From Planctomycetota bacterium (GTDB taxonomy: Bacteria; Planctomycetota; PLA2; JAEUHO01), in the NCBI GenBank assembly GCA_027625315.1, contig JAQBWE010000004.1:1-34706 (forward strand): 34,706 nucleotides of DNA, in the 5' to 3' direction. The position numbers and the translations under genes are program-made. Positions 18,411 to 29,675 of this stretch are shown here, piece after piece; the first letter of the stretch is position 1; each line of letters starts with the position of its first letter. The notes beneath the pieces were generated by a model that did no database searches, had not been told where the DNA came from, and saw nothing but the letters and a program-made list of their open reading frames with translations.

Positions 18411-19319
18411 ATGGGGAACCGACTTTCCATTTCTGCGGGCTTGGCCCTGTTACTCCTGGTTCTCGCGCCGCCGGTCGAAACCGACGCCGGCTCGGGCGAC
18501 GAGCATCGCGCCGGCGAGTGGACGCTAGGACAAGCCCAGGAACCCCCGCTACCGGCACACTGTGAGCTCTGCCGACTGGCCCGCTCGCTCGATCTGCGCA
18601 TGTCGCCGTTGGTCGAGCCTCGCATCAGCCGGTGCCCAACCTACTTGCCGCCCATTGTCGCAGCAGGACCCTGCGGACCCGTCCTGGCCTCTCGCTTGGC
18701 GCACCTCCGACTCGACCTGGGCATGTCGCTGTACGACGTGCCAGGGTTCGAGGCGGCAGACGAGCTGCCCGTCGAGTTTCGGGTCGGCGACCGCGTACTC
18801 GGACGCGTGACCGTTCCACTCATCTGGAGTGACACGACCGTCGAAATCCCCCTTGAGGTTCGCGCTGCGCTGGCCGGCATTCGGGCGCAGGTGACTTGGG
18901 GAGTGCCCGGCATCGCGACGCCGGAGAGCCAAGCAAGCCTGTATCTGGAAGCGCCTTCGGCCTCCTTGCATAGGCAACTGGAACTGCACGCCCGCAGACT
19001 GCAAGGCAGGCCCATGTGGCAGCGACGACTGCTGGAAGCCCAGCTCCTCCTCGACGAGGGGTTTGCGCATGACGCGCGCGAACTGGCGGCGACCGTACTC
19101 GCCAGCGAACCGGCGGAACCTCACGCGCTCGCGCTACTCGACGCCGCGGAGGCGGCGCTCGGCCTCAGGCAGGCGCGCGACCCAGATAATCTGTACGCGC
19201 TGCAGGAGGCCTGCTCGGCCGCGGCGAAGGTGCCGCGCGCGGAACGTTGCGACCTCCAGCGACCGATCACCGCAGCGGAGCGCGCCGCCCGTCGTCGCCT
19301 CGGCTCCTGCGGTGGTTGA
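18411..19319 (+). CDS. Secreted hypothetical protein
   Basis: ATG 18411 MGNRLSISAGLALLLLVLAPPVETDAG signal peptide; TPR-like C-terminal region; the longer ORF in the track is an upstream extension. Confidence 0.65.
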   Translation: MGNRLSISAGLALLLLVLAPPVETDAGSGDEHRAGEWTLGQAQEPPLPAHCELCRLARSLDLRMSPLVEPRISRCPTYLPPIVAAGPCGPVLASRLAHLRLDLGMSLYDVPGFEAADELPVEFRVGDRVLGRVTVPLIWSDTTVEIPLEVRAALAGIRAQVTWGVPGIATPESQASLYLEAPSASLHRQLELHARRLQGRPMWQRRLLEAQLLLDEGFAHDARELAATVLASEPAEPHALALLDAAEAALGLRQARDPDNLYALQEACSAAAKVPRAERCDLQRPITAAERAARRRLGSCGG

Positions 19320-19381
19320 TGCGGGCGCTGGCAGAAGGGGCAGGCCAAGGGTAGGGTCGTTGACCAACCTGGGAACTCGCC

Positions 19382-20212
19382 ATGCTTCGCGCGCACATCG
19401 CCCTGACCCTGTCGGCACTCTTCGCCCTGAGCCTGCTCGGTTGCGGCGAGCCTGTGGCGCCCGCCGCGCCCCCGAGCGCGTCTCCGGACGAGGGCCCGTC
19501 GGCCGAAGCTCCGCAGGCGCAGCCAGAAGCGCCCGCCGCGGAGGGCGAGAGTGCCAGCGGCGCGTCCACGCCGGTGGGCACGCCTTTCACAGGGACGGTG
19601 ACGTACTCCATGACGGCGGAGGGCGACGAGGCGAAGCTCGTGGCGGAGTTCACCGCGTCACGCTTGGACCTGGCCTTCACGCCGACCCACTACCGCCAGC
19701 AGGAGACCGGCGGACTCACGCCCGGCATCCTCATCGTCGATCGCAGCGCGTCGAGCGCGGTGCGGCTCTTCCCCGCGCAGCGCGAGTTTGCGCGGGCGGG
19801 CGGCGTTCAGGACCTGGACGCCGTGGATCCGCGGGTGAAGGCGCTGCTGACGCGCCAGTTTGAGACCAAGCTTGAAGCGACCGACGAGACGGCGACGATC
19901 TGCGGTTACGAGACGCGTAAGCACAAGGTGCTGTCCTCAGGGTTCGTGCGGGGCGAAGGCTACGTCTGGATCACGGACGCCGTGACGATGCCGCGCTGTC
20001 GCTTCGACGTCGGCTTTCGCGATGAGACCCGGATCATCTCTCCGCTGCCGGTCAGTATTCCGCTAACGCGCGGCATGATTCTGAAGGTCGCGGTGACCGA
20101 GCGGGGCACGACGGTCACGTGGTTGGCCACGGAGGTCGATGCCGATGCGCTGGCGCCCACGTTCTTTGACGTGCCGTCCGATTACACCGAGCGCGTACTC
20201 GACTCGAAGTAG
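19382..20212 (+). CDS. Hypothetical lipoprotein (possibly DUF4412-like)
   Basis: MLRAHIALTLSALFALSLLGCGEP lipobox; CGYETRKHKVLSSGFVRGEGYVWITDAV. Confidence 0.75.
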   Translation: MLRAHIALTLSALFALSLLGCGEPVAPAAPPSASPDEGPSAEAPQAQPEAPAAEGESASGASTPVGTPFTGTVTYSMTAEGDEAKLVAEFTASRLDLAFTPTHYRQQETGGLTPGILIVDRSASSAVRLFPAQREFARAGGVQDLDAVDPRVKALLTRQFETKLEATDETATICGYETRKHKVLSSGFVRGEGYVWITDAVTMPRCRFDVGFRDETRIISPLPVSIPLTRGMILKVAVTERGTTVTWLATEVDADALAPTFFDVPSDYTERVLDSK

Positions 20213-20217
20213 CGCCG

Positions 20218-20793
20218 CTACAGCCCGGTACCCTCTAGCCCCGACGCAAGGCGGTCGAAGGCCTGACCAAGGCGCTCGCTGGCAGGTGGATTGGCCTCCT
20301 CCTCGTCCGGCTGCGGCCAATCGGCGTGCACCATGATGACCGGCAGGCCTCGCTTGCGGACGACGTCGGTCGCCACCGATCCCATCAGGATGCGGCCGAG
20401 ACCCGTGCGGCCATGCGTTCCCATGACCACGATGTCGCACGCCAGCCGGTCGAGCTCGTGCTCGATGGTGTTCGCCACGTTCACGCCCTGTACGACGTGG
20501 AACTCCGTGTGAACGCCGCGCGCCTTGGCGGTCTCAGGCACGAGGCGGTGCATCCGAGCCAGAGCGCGCTCCTCCCCCGCCTTCGTCTCCTCCGGCGTCG
20601 GCACGTAGCCCTGGACGTACACCCCATACAGCGGGTTGCCCAGATACGGCGGCTCGGAGATGTGCATCAGGTGCACTCGCCCGCCCTCCGCAGCCAGCAG
20701 GTACGCAACGGGCACGGCGGAGTCGCCGGTCGCGGATAGGTCCGTAGGGCAGAGCACGGTGGCATAGGGCGGCGAGGCGCGACGGGTGGCCAT
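20218..20793 (-). CDS. Universal stress protein (UspA family)
   Basis: YATVLCPTDLSATGDSAVPVAYLLA...DIVVMGTHGRTGLGRILMGSVATDVVRKRGLPVIMV (G2xG9xGS/T motif); SD gaggag before ATG 20793. Confidence 0.95.
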   Translation of the reverse strand: MATRRASPPYATVLCPTDLSATGDSAVPVAYLLAAEGGRVHLMHISEPPYLGNPLYGVYVQGYVPTPEETKAGEERALARMHRLVPETAKARGVHTEFHVVQGVNVANTIEHELDRLACDIVVMGTHGRTGLGRILMGSVATDVVRKRGLPVIMVHADWPQPDEEEANPPASERLGQAFDRLASGLEGTGL

Positions 20794-21008
20794 GTGGTTC
20801 TCCTCAGGATGCTCGTGCTGCGGGGGCTCGGTGCCGTCGCAAGGCACACCCCAGCAGGATTGGCCGGATCTCCTTGCAGCCCTCGTGCCGGGGCGCTAGG
20901 CCGCCTTTGCTCGCCAGCGGCCGCCCTAAACTGCGTACTTTTGCGCAATTCATGGGTATTCTCACGCAGTGATCCCCGTCCAGGTGGCCACTCTGCGGGA
21001 TCTTGCGC

Positions 21009-21027
21009 ATGGCATGGCTTGTGCCAT
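21009..21027. promoter_or_regulatory. Dyad-symmetric candidate operator upstream of the NtrC-like regulator
   Basis: ATGGCA-tggcttg-TGCCAT, 25 bp before ATG 21053, in the divergent intergenic region with the usp gene. Confidence 0.4.
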
Positions 21028-21052
21028 CGACCGACGGGCTTGGAGAGTTGCC

Positions 21053-22422
<1,370 letters not shown>

Positions 22423-22426
<4 letters not shown>

Positions 22427-23583
22427 CCGCGTCCCAGGACTCCCCGCCGGTGCGCGGCATCGACGCGATTCGTCGCAGTCTCGGACTGGGTGCGGCAGAG
22501 CAGGAGTTGGTCTACGCGGCCGGACCGAGTCTCTTGCCTCACATCGAGGCCTGGGTCGACGCCTTCTACACGCGCCTCTTGGTGGACCCCGTCGCCGTAC
22601 GCATCCTTGATGACGACGGCCGCGTCATCCGCCTCAAGCGGAGCCTGCGCTCGTGGTTTCACGAACTGCTGACGCTCCCGTGGGATCGCGACTACGAGCG
22701 CGCCCGCGCCCGCGTGGGCGACGCTCACGTCCACATCCAGATGCCGACTGACCTGATGGTCACCGCCATGAGCGGCATGCGCGCCGAGGTCACGGGCACC
22801 GTGCGCAGGCTCTGGCCCACGGAGCCCGAGCGGACCGCGCAGGTCGTCGACGTGCTGGCTCGTGCCCTTGACATGGAGCTGGCCCTCATGCTGCTGGCAT
22901 TTCGTCGCCGCGAGCGCGCCCTGGCACGCCAAAAGGACCGCATGGTCTACGCGCAGCGCTCAGCCCGGCGGCTGGCACACACGGTCTACGACCGCGTGGA
23001 TGCCGCGCTGTGCTACGCAGAGCTCGTGGCCCAGGACGATCCGCGTCGCGGCGAGTGGCTTGCTCGACTGCGGGATGTGCTGCGCGGACTCGCGCGGGTC
23101 GATCAGCGACTGCGCGTCCAGGCCAAGGTGAACGGCGTCCCTCCCGAGCAGGTCGCCGTATCTGAACTCTGCCGCCTCGCGCTGGCCGACGTGAGCGCCG
23201 ACGGCGACACGCATCTTGAGTGCATCGTGGAGCCGCCCGAACTCACGGCCCGGCTGGTGGCGCCAGCCGCACGGCTGGCCATTGAGGAACTAGCGCAGAA
23301 CAGCGCGCGGCACGCGCGGGGCGGCACCGTGCGCGTGCACTGCACGGCGGGCTCGCCCGCGGGGATACGGATCGAGGTGACCGACGAGGGGCCGGGGTGG
23401 CCGCCGGAGATCCGCGAGTTTCGCGACATCTACCGCGAGGGCAGCGGTCTGGGTCTCTCGTTCTGCGAGCTCGTGGCCGAACTCCACGAGGGTCACATCG
23501 AGCTATTCGATGCTCCCGGCGGCGGCGCGGGCGTACGCTTGGATCTCATCGCGCACGGCCCGGTACCTGAAGTTGGCGCATGA
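22423..23583 (+). CDS. Globin-coupled sensor histidine kinase (protoglobin N-terminus)
   Basis: GTG start overlaps previous stop (GTGA); protoglobin-like [46 protein letters not shown]; ATPase boxes [25 protein letters not shown]. Confidence 0.85.
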
Positions 23584-24890
23584 GGATCGCCATCCTCGTA
23601 CCTGATCCGTTGCTCCGGCGCGCGCTCGTCGACCTGCTGAGGTCGCAGGGGCATCAAGTGCGGCGGTTGGATGCAGAAATGCATGGCTGCCAGCTGCGCA
23701 TCGTCAGCGGCGAAGTGCCGCCCGCTCCACCGGGCTGTGCCACCCTGCTGCTGCGCCGCGGCGGACCGCACGCCGCCCACCTCGATCCGCCCGCGGCGCT
23801 CCGGGCCGCGCTCGCCTCAGCAGGCACGGCCGTCTGGGAGTCGCCGCTCGACACCGCGCTGCTGGCCGATGCGCTTGCCGAAGACACAGCCAAGGCGTGG
23901 CCAACGCCTGCGCTCGTGCCCGATCTCGGCTCGGCGCCCCACCCGTGGATCGTCACAGATCCGAGCGTGGAGACCGTCGTGGCCGCCAACGCTGAGGCCG
24001 CCGCGCTGTTTCGACTCGCCAGCCCAGACGCGCGCGTGCGCCTGGACGACATGCCCCTGGGCCCGCGCGTGCGCGACGCGCTACGCGAGTCGAGCGAGGG
24101 GCTGCGCACGACGCACGCAGGTGGCGAGGCCCACCTCGCGGCGTGGTGGACCGACGAGAAGGGCCGCCGGGTGGTGTGCTTTCTCCCCGCTCCAAGCGTC
24201 GGACGTCCGACGGATCGAGCTGAACGAAGCTTGGCCGACCTCGGCCGAATGGCCGCAACCCTCGCCCACGAGATTCGCAACCCGGTGGCCTCGCTCGCTG
24301 GCGCACTCGAGTTGCTCGAGCACGAGGATGACCCCCAGGAGCGCGACGAGATCTTCGGCATGGCCCGTGAGCGCTTGCGCCAACTCACCCGCCTGCTCGA
24401 GAAGACTCTCACCCTCGCTCGGCCCATCGAGGGCGCCGCAGAGGCAATCGAACTCCAGCCCGTCATCGCGTCGGCGGTCTCGACGATGCGCCTGGATCCG
24501 ATGTTCGCGGACGTCAGCCTCGAGGTCGAGGCGCCGCCGGAAATCGTGCGCGTGCGCGGGCTGCAGGGCCCCTTACTTCAGGCGCTCCTCAACTTGCTGC
24601 TCAACGCGGCGCAAGCCCAGGACGGCCACGGCGCCGTGCGGATCGGCTTGAGCCTGGATCGCGGCCGGGCCCTGCTGCGCATCACCGACGACGGCCCCGG
24701 CATCCCGGCAGAGAAGCGCGACCAAGTGTTCAAGCCGTTCTACACCACGCGACCCGCCGGGACGGGCCTTGGACTCTCGGAAGTGCGCCGCTGCATTGAG
24801 GCGTTCGATGGCGAAGTCGAGATCCTCGACGTCCCGCGCGGCGCGTGCTTCCAGCTCGTCCTCCCCCTGGCCCCTGCGCCCACGGCATAA
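23580..24890 (+). CDS. NtrB-like sensor histidine kinase with degenerate receiver-like N-terminus
   Basis: ATGA overlap; [26 protein letters not shown]-box AATLAHEIRNPVASLAGALELL; N/G boxes LLNLLLNAAQAQ, DDGPGIP, FKPFYTTRPAGTGLGLS. Confidence 0.92.
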   Translation: MRIAILVPDPLLRRALVDLLRSQGHQVRRLDAEMHGCQLRIVSGEVPPAPPGCATLLLRRGGPHAAHLDPPAALRAALASAGTAVWESPLDTALLADALAEDTAKAWPTPALVPDLGSAPHPWIVTDPSVETVVAANAEAAALFRLASPDARVRLDDMPLGPRVRDALRESSEGLRTTHAGGEAHLAAWWTDEKGRRVVCFLPAPSVGRPTDRAERSLADLGRMAATLAHEIRNPVASLAGALELLEHEDDPQERDEIFGMARERLRQLTRLLEKTLTLARPIEGAAEAIELQPVIASAVSTMRLDPMFADVSLEVEAPPEIVRVRGLQGPLLQALLNLLLNAAQAQDGHGAVRIGLSLDRGRALLRITDDGPGIPAEKRDQVFKPFYTTRPAGTGLGLSEVRRCIEAFDGEVEILDVPRGACFQLVLPLAPAPTA

Positions 24891-24899
24891 TCGTGGTCC

Positions 24900-25610
24900 A
24901 TGCCGCGGACCTTCGACACCACGATTCTCGCGATCACGCAAGAGACGCCGATGGATCGCACCTTCGCCTTGGCCCTGCCCCGCGGAGAGGCGGAGACCTT
25001 CGACTTCACGCCGGGGCAGTTCGTCGTCATCGAGGACCCGGATGAAGCCACCCCGCGCCGCCGCGCCTATTCCATTTCGTCGCCACCGGGTCACGCGGAG
25101 CACCTCGAGCTGACGGTGCGAGCGATGGGCACCTTCGGCCAGCGCTTCTACGACTTCCCGGTGGGCAAGACCCTGCGCATGCGACCGCCCGCCGGCAAGT
25201 TCGTGCTGCGGCTGGAGCCGGACGAGCATCTGGTGCTCGTAGGCGGCGGCTCGGGCATCACACCCTTTCGATCGTTTGTCGGCTATGCCCGGGCGCGTCA
25301 GGCGCCACAGCCGATCACACTCCTGCACAGCGCCAGACGGCCGGAGGAGTTGGTCTTTCGCGAGCAGTTCGAGTCGTGGGTCGGCCCGAACTTCTGCTAC
25401 ATCCCCACGGTGACGCGGCCGGAGCCGGGCGATGGCTGGAGCGGGCGCACGGGCCGCGTGGACAAGACGTTACTGCGCGAACACGTCGGCGATGCCGCGC
25501 AGGCTCGCTTCTATGCGTGCGGCCCGGCGGCCTTTGTCGCGGCGAGTCTCGCGCTAGCCGAAGCGGCGCGCGTCCCGGCGGATCGGCGTCACAAGGAGCA
25601 GTGGGGCTAG
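24900..25610 (+). CDS. Ferredoxin/flavodoxin-NADP reductase-like FAD/NAD(P)-binding oxidoreductase
   Basis: FTPGQFVVIEDP, RRAYSISSPP, LVLVGGGSGITPFRSFV, FYACGPAAFV. Confidence 0.9.
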   Translation: MPRTFDTTILAITQETPMDRTFALALPRGEAETFDFTPGQFVVIEDPDEATPRRRAYSISSPPGHAEHLELTVRAMGTFGQRFYDFPVGKTLRMRPPAGKFVLRLEPDEHLVLVGGGSGITPFRSFVGYARARQAPQPITLLHSARRPEELVFREQFESWVGPNFCYIPTVTRPEPGDGWSGRTGRVDKTLLREHVGDAAQARFYACGPAAFVAASLALAEAARVPADRRHKEQWG

Positions 25611-25801
25611 GGGCAAGGGGGCTAGCCGCGCCACCAGCAGCTTGAGGAGCCACATGCGCGCAGTGTAGGCGAACCGAGCCGCAGCCCCAGTCGGCCCGCG
25701 GCGTCGAGTCCTCGCGGGCCCCTTGCTCGGCTTTGGCCAACCTGCGCTGGCACGAGCCTTGGACCCTTCGTCGCACGGCCGCCACGGGCTACACTCGCCG
25801 C

Positions 25802-27634
25802 GTGTTGGCACGCCGCCCCCGCACTCTCCTCTTGAGCCTCGTCGCCGGGCTGCTGGTTGGTGCCCCGGGCTGTGGGGAGCCGTCGCGCTCCGGTGCGCCG
25901 GCCCCGCCCGCCGAGGCCACAAGCGACTTCATTGGCGTCGCGGCCTGCAAGGCCTGCCACCCGGGTGAGCACGCCACGTGGCACCAGACATCCCACAGTC
26001 GCGCGTTGCGAGCGGTCGATCCGCACGAATACCCCCTGCCGCATGAGGCGACTCACGCCGCTTCGGGGCTCACCTACCGCGTGTTCGCGCGCGACAAGCG
26101 GCTCATCGTCGAGTCCTCACTACGCCGTGCCGACGGCGCGACCGTCGCGGTCCTAGGCGAACATGCGATGCGCTACGCCATCGGCTCCGGCAACCGCAGC
26201 GCCAGTTTCGCCGCCGAGATCGACGGGTTCCTCGTCGAGGCCCCCCAGACCTGGTACCGGGCTCCGAACGCGTGGGGCATGTCCCCCGGGTACGACGTGG
26301 CCGACCACGCCGACTTCACACGCCCCCTCGACATGCGCTGCCTCACGTGCCACGTCGGGCGCACCGAGCGCGTGGGCGACAGCGGCGAGCGCATCCGCGT
26401 GTTGGAAGACGCCATCGGTTGCGAGCGCTGCCACGGGCCCGGCCGCGCCCACGCCGCGGCGCGCGCGCAGGTGCCCGAGATCGAAGGGCCCGACCCGACC
26501 ATCGTGCATCCGGCCCGCCTGGGCCGCGCGCGCCAGATGGAGGTGTGCGCCCAGTGCCATCTGGATCACACCCTGACCGTCGAACGCCACGACGCCCCCG
26601 CTGAGGCATGGCGGCCAGGGCGGCCTCTGGATGACTACCAGATCACCTACCGCCTCGTCGGAGACTCCGATCAGATGACGGTCGTCGGTCACGTCGATCA
26701 GATCCTGCGCAGTCGCTGCTACGTCGAATCCGGCACGCTGACTTGCCTCACGTGCCATGACCCACACGCGCCGCCCGAGCCGGACACGCGCCAGGCCTAC
26801 TTCCGCGATCGCTGCCTAACCTGCCACGACGCGGCGTCGGCCTGTCGCATGCCGCAGGCGGACCGTACGTCTGCGCCCCACGGCGACGACTGTGTTGCCT
26901 GCCACATGCCGCGCGGGGACACTGAGATCCCGCACTTCGCGTTCACCGACCACCGCATCGCGATTCACCGCGGCTCGCCCCCAGCGCCCGCGGCAGGTCC
27001 GGACGCGATGGCGCTCGTGCCCGCGCAGCCCATCCGTGGGCTCGCGCCCGCCATGCAGGATCGCCACCTAGCGTTTGCGTACCTGCTCCTGGCGGTCCGC
27101 CGACCGGAGGACGTGGCGCGCGCGAGCATCACTCCGGCGGAGTACCGCGCGTGCCTCGCGCAGGCGCGGAGCCACCTCGAGCGCGCGTACTCGGGGGGCA
27201 TCCGTGACGCCGCCGCACTCGGCGCGCTCGCATTCCTCGTGCAGAGCGCAGACCCGGCGCGCGCCCTCGCCCTGGCGCGCGCAGCGGCGGCTTCCGACGA
27301 GCCTCTCCCCCCGCACACCCGGTGCTCGAACCTTCAAGTCCTCACCTCAGGCCTAGTGCAGGCCGGCCTCCCCGAGGAAGCGCTCACGCACCTAGACACG
27401 TTGATCGCGCTCCGTCGCGATGCCGGGGACTGGGGGCTGCGGGCCATGGCGCACAAGGCTCTCGCCCAGCGCAAGGAGGCAATGGACGCCGTCGATGCCG
27501 CCGTACGCATCGCGGGGCACGATCCAAGCGCGCATGAGTTTGCGGCAGAAATCTACTCCTGGGCGGGCGATCCCGTCCGGGCGGAGCATCACCGCGCGCT
27601 TGCCGCGCTTCTCCGGCGCGCGCGCGGCCGGTGA
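25802..27634 (+). CDS. Multiheme c-type cytochrome lipoprotein with C-terminal TPR-like region
   Basis: GTG 25802; lipobox-like LVAGLLVGAPGCGEP; seven CxxCH motifs: CKACH, CLTCH, CERCH, CAQCH, CLTCH, CLTCH, CVACH. Confidence 0.9.
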   Translation: MLARRPRTLLLSLVAGLLVGAPGCGEPSRSGAPAPPAEATSDFIGVAACKACHPGEHATWHQTSHSRALRAVDPHEYPLPHEATHAASGLTYRVFARDKRLIVESSLRRADGATVAVLGEHAMRYAIGSGNRSASFAAEIDGFLVEAPQTWYRAPNAWGMSPGYDVADHADFTRPLDMRCLTCHVGRTERVGDSGERIRVLEDAIGCERCHGPGRAHAAARAQVPEIEGPDPTIVHPARLGRARQMEVCAQCHLDHTLTVERHDAPAEAWRPGRPLDDYQITYRLVGDSDQMTVVGHVDQILRSRCYVESGTLTCLTCHDPHAPPEPDTRQAYFRDRCLTCHDAASACRMPQADRTSAPHGDDCVACHMPRGDTEIPHFAFTDHRIAIHRGSPPAPAAGPDAMALVPAQPIRGLAPAMQDRHLAFAYLLLAVRRPEDVARASITPAEYRACLAQARSHLERAYSGGIRDAAALGALAFLVQSADPARALALARAAAASDEPLPPHTRCSNLQVLTSGLVQAGLPEEALTHLDTLIALRRDAGDWGLRAMAHKALAQRKEAMDAVDAAVRIAGHDPSAHEFAAEIYSWAGDPVRAEHHRALAALLRRARGR

Positions 27635-27672
27635 CCGGGCCCGCTTGGCCCCCACCCCCGTAGAATCCCCGC

Positions 27673-28431
27673 GTGCAACTCGCTCTCCTCCTCTCTCTTG
27701 GCCTCTGGTTCGGCGGCGTCGACGGCGATCCGCAGGCGGCCGTCGAAGAGGTGTTCCGCGACTACGACTACCAGCGCGACCTCCGGGTACCCGTTCGGAA
27801 CAGGGATTCGGTCGTCGACCCCCGCGACTGGTCACACGAGACATGGCCCGAGGACCACCGCTGGCAGCGCGCGCGACGACGCGGCCTGCCCGGCGAACGC
27901 GGCGCACCCGGGCGGCGGGAGCAGGCTCCGGACACCCGCACCGAACCTGGCGGTGGCGGCGGCAGCGGAGCCGGCGCCCTTCTGCAGATCCTGGTCTGGG
28001 TCGCGCTGGGTATCGCTGTGCTGACTGTCGTGATGTCGCTCGTGCGCAATCGGCAGGCGCGGGCGGAGAAGGACGTCGCGGTGGTGAGCGCCAAGGAGCA
28101 GGTGCCGAAGGCGGAACTCGAGGCGCCGCGCTCGGAGGCCGAGCGGCTCGCGGACGACGGCCGCTACGACGAAGCCGTCCACATGCTCTTGCTGCGCACG
28201 ATTGAAGCGCTCATGGCGGCGCGGCCGGACGCGCTGCCCGCTTCGTGGACGAGCCGTGAGATCGAGGGCGGCGCCGACATGCCCGCCACAGCCCGCGCAC
28301 CCTTTGGTGCGCTTGTGAGCACCGTCGAGGCCAGCTTGTTCGGCGGCCGGTCCGCGGGCCGCGAGGAATGGACCACTTGCTTGGAGCGCTTCCGCGCGTT
28401 CGAGTCTGCGTACCAGGCTCCTGTCGCGTGA
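27673..28431 (+). CDS. DUF4129 domain-containing membrane protein
   Basis: GTG start, one TM (LLQILVWVALGIAVLTVVMSLV), C-terminal LADDGRYDEAVHMLLLRTIEALMAARPDALPASWTSREI typical of DUF4129. Confidence 0.8.
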   Translation: MQLALLLSLGLWFGGVDGDPQAAVEEVFRDYDYQRDLRVPVRNRDSVVDPRDWSHETWPEDHRWQRARRRGLPGERGAPGRREQAPDTRTEPGGGGGSGAGALLQILVWVALGIAVLTVVMSLVRNRQARAEKDVAVVSAKEQVPKAELEAPRSEAERLADDGRYDEAVHMLLLRTIEALMAARPDALPASWTSREIEGGADMPATARAPFGALVSTVEASLFGGRSAGREEWTTCLERFRAFESAYQAPVA

Positions 28432-29675
28432 GCCAGGCCCCGTTCAAGCGCCGCACGGCGACTCTCCTGGGCGTGGTGTGCGCGCTGTCGCTCATCGGAC
28501 TGGGCGTGCTGACCATCTTTGGCCCCGAGCTGGTGCCCACGCGGTCCGGCGAGGCGAACGTGTACAGCACGTCCGCCGTGGGCCACGGGGCCCTGCTCGA
28601 TCTCCTCGACGCGCTGGATGTGCCAACCGCCATTCACCGTCGGCCCGATCAGTTGCCACTCCTCGGGAAAGGCGTGCTGCTCGTGCTGCAGCCCACGCCC
28701 GAACTGTGCGACGGGGATGGACTCCGGCTCGGGCTCTACGATCTCGCGGTGGAGTCCGGCCCGGTGCTCGTGGCGCTCCCCAAGTGGGACGTCGAGCTCG
28801 ACGATCGTCGCCAACCGCGCGTGGCGCGCTGCGCGCCCCTGACGCAGAGCGAGGTCGAGGCCCCGCTGCGAGCGCTCCGCGTGGGCGGCGAGGTCGTGCG
28901 CGTCGAAGTCGAGACTCCCGTGGCGCCAACCGTGAACGCGTTCGACCACACGCCGACGTTCCCGACCATTTATCGTCAGTACATCGACTCGCCCGATCTC
29001 GTTCCGGTTGTGAGCGACGAGTACGGCACGGTGCTCGGGCATCTGCGCGATCGCAAGGACATCTACGTCCTGTCGGATCCGGACCTGATCGCCAACCACG
29101 GCCTGCACCGCGAGCCGAACGCAGCCGCGGTCGTGGCGTGGATCGACCGGTTGCGCGGCGGCGGTGTGGTCGTATTCGACGAGACGCTGCACGGCTTCGC
29201 GCCACCCGACGAGAGCATGCTGCGCGAGTTGTTCCGCTTCCCCCTCGTGCTGGTTCTGCTGCAGGTGCTCGTCCTCGTCGGCCTCGTCCTCTGGGCCGGC
29301 CTGGGCCGCTTCGGCGACGCGCCTCGCCCCACGACGGGGATCGAACCTGGCAGCGAGTTCCTGATCAGGCACACCGCCTGGCTCCTGCAGTTCGGCCGGC
29401 ACAGCGAGACGGCCCTGGAGCGCTACGTGGACGATGTCGCCCGGGACGTCGCCCGCGCCTACCACCTCCCCACGGGCCTCGCGGGAGCCGACCTAGACCG
29501 GCGGCTCGATCAGCTCGCGTCCCGGCGCAAGGTCACGCCCGCGTGGAGTGCGCTCAAGCAGCGCGCATCCGCTTCGATTGGCACGCGCGCATCTGAGCCC
29601 CAACTCCTGCGCGCTGCTCACGCCCTCTTCGCTTGGAAACAGGAGATCCTGCATGGACCTGGACTCGATTCGTGA
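28428..29675 (+). CDS. DUF4350 domain-containing protein
   Basis: GTG overlapping previous stop (GTGA 28428-28431); [62 protein letters not shown]. Confidence 0.85.
   Translation: MSQAPFKRRTATLLGVVCALSLIGLGVLTIFGPELVPTRSGEANVYSTSAVGHGALLDLLDALDVPTAIHRRPDQLPLLGKGVLLVLQPTPELCDGDGLRLGLYDLAVESGPVLVALPKWDVELDDRRQPRVARCAPLTQSEVEAPLRALRVGGEVVRVEVETPVAPTVNAFDHTPTFPTIYRQYIDSPDLVPVVSDEYGTVLGHLRDRKDIYVLSDPDLIANHGLHREPNAAAVVAWIDRLRGGGVVVFDETLHGFAPPDESMLRELFRFPLVLVLLQVLVLVGLVLWAGLGRFGDAPRPTTGIEPGSEFLIRHTAWLLQFGRHSETALERYVDDVARDVARAYHLPTGLAGADLDRRLDQLASRRKVTPAWSALKQRASASIGTRASEPQLLRAAHALFAWKQEILHGPGLDS

Noticed and set aside
21010-21024. Possible sigma-54 promoter (TGGCATGGCTTGTGC)
   Set aside because: GG/GC spacing is off from the -24/-12 consensus by about 2 nt; better described as a dyad.
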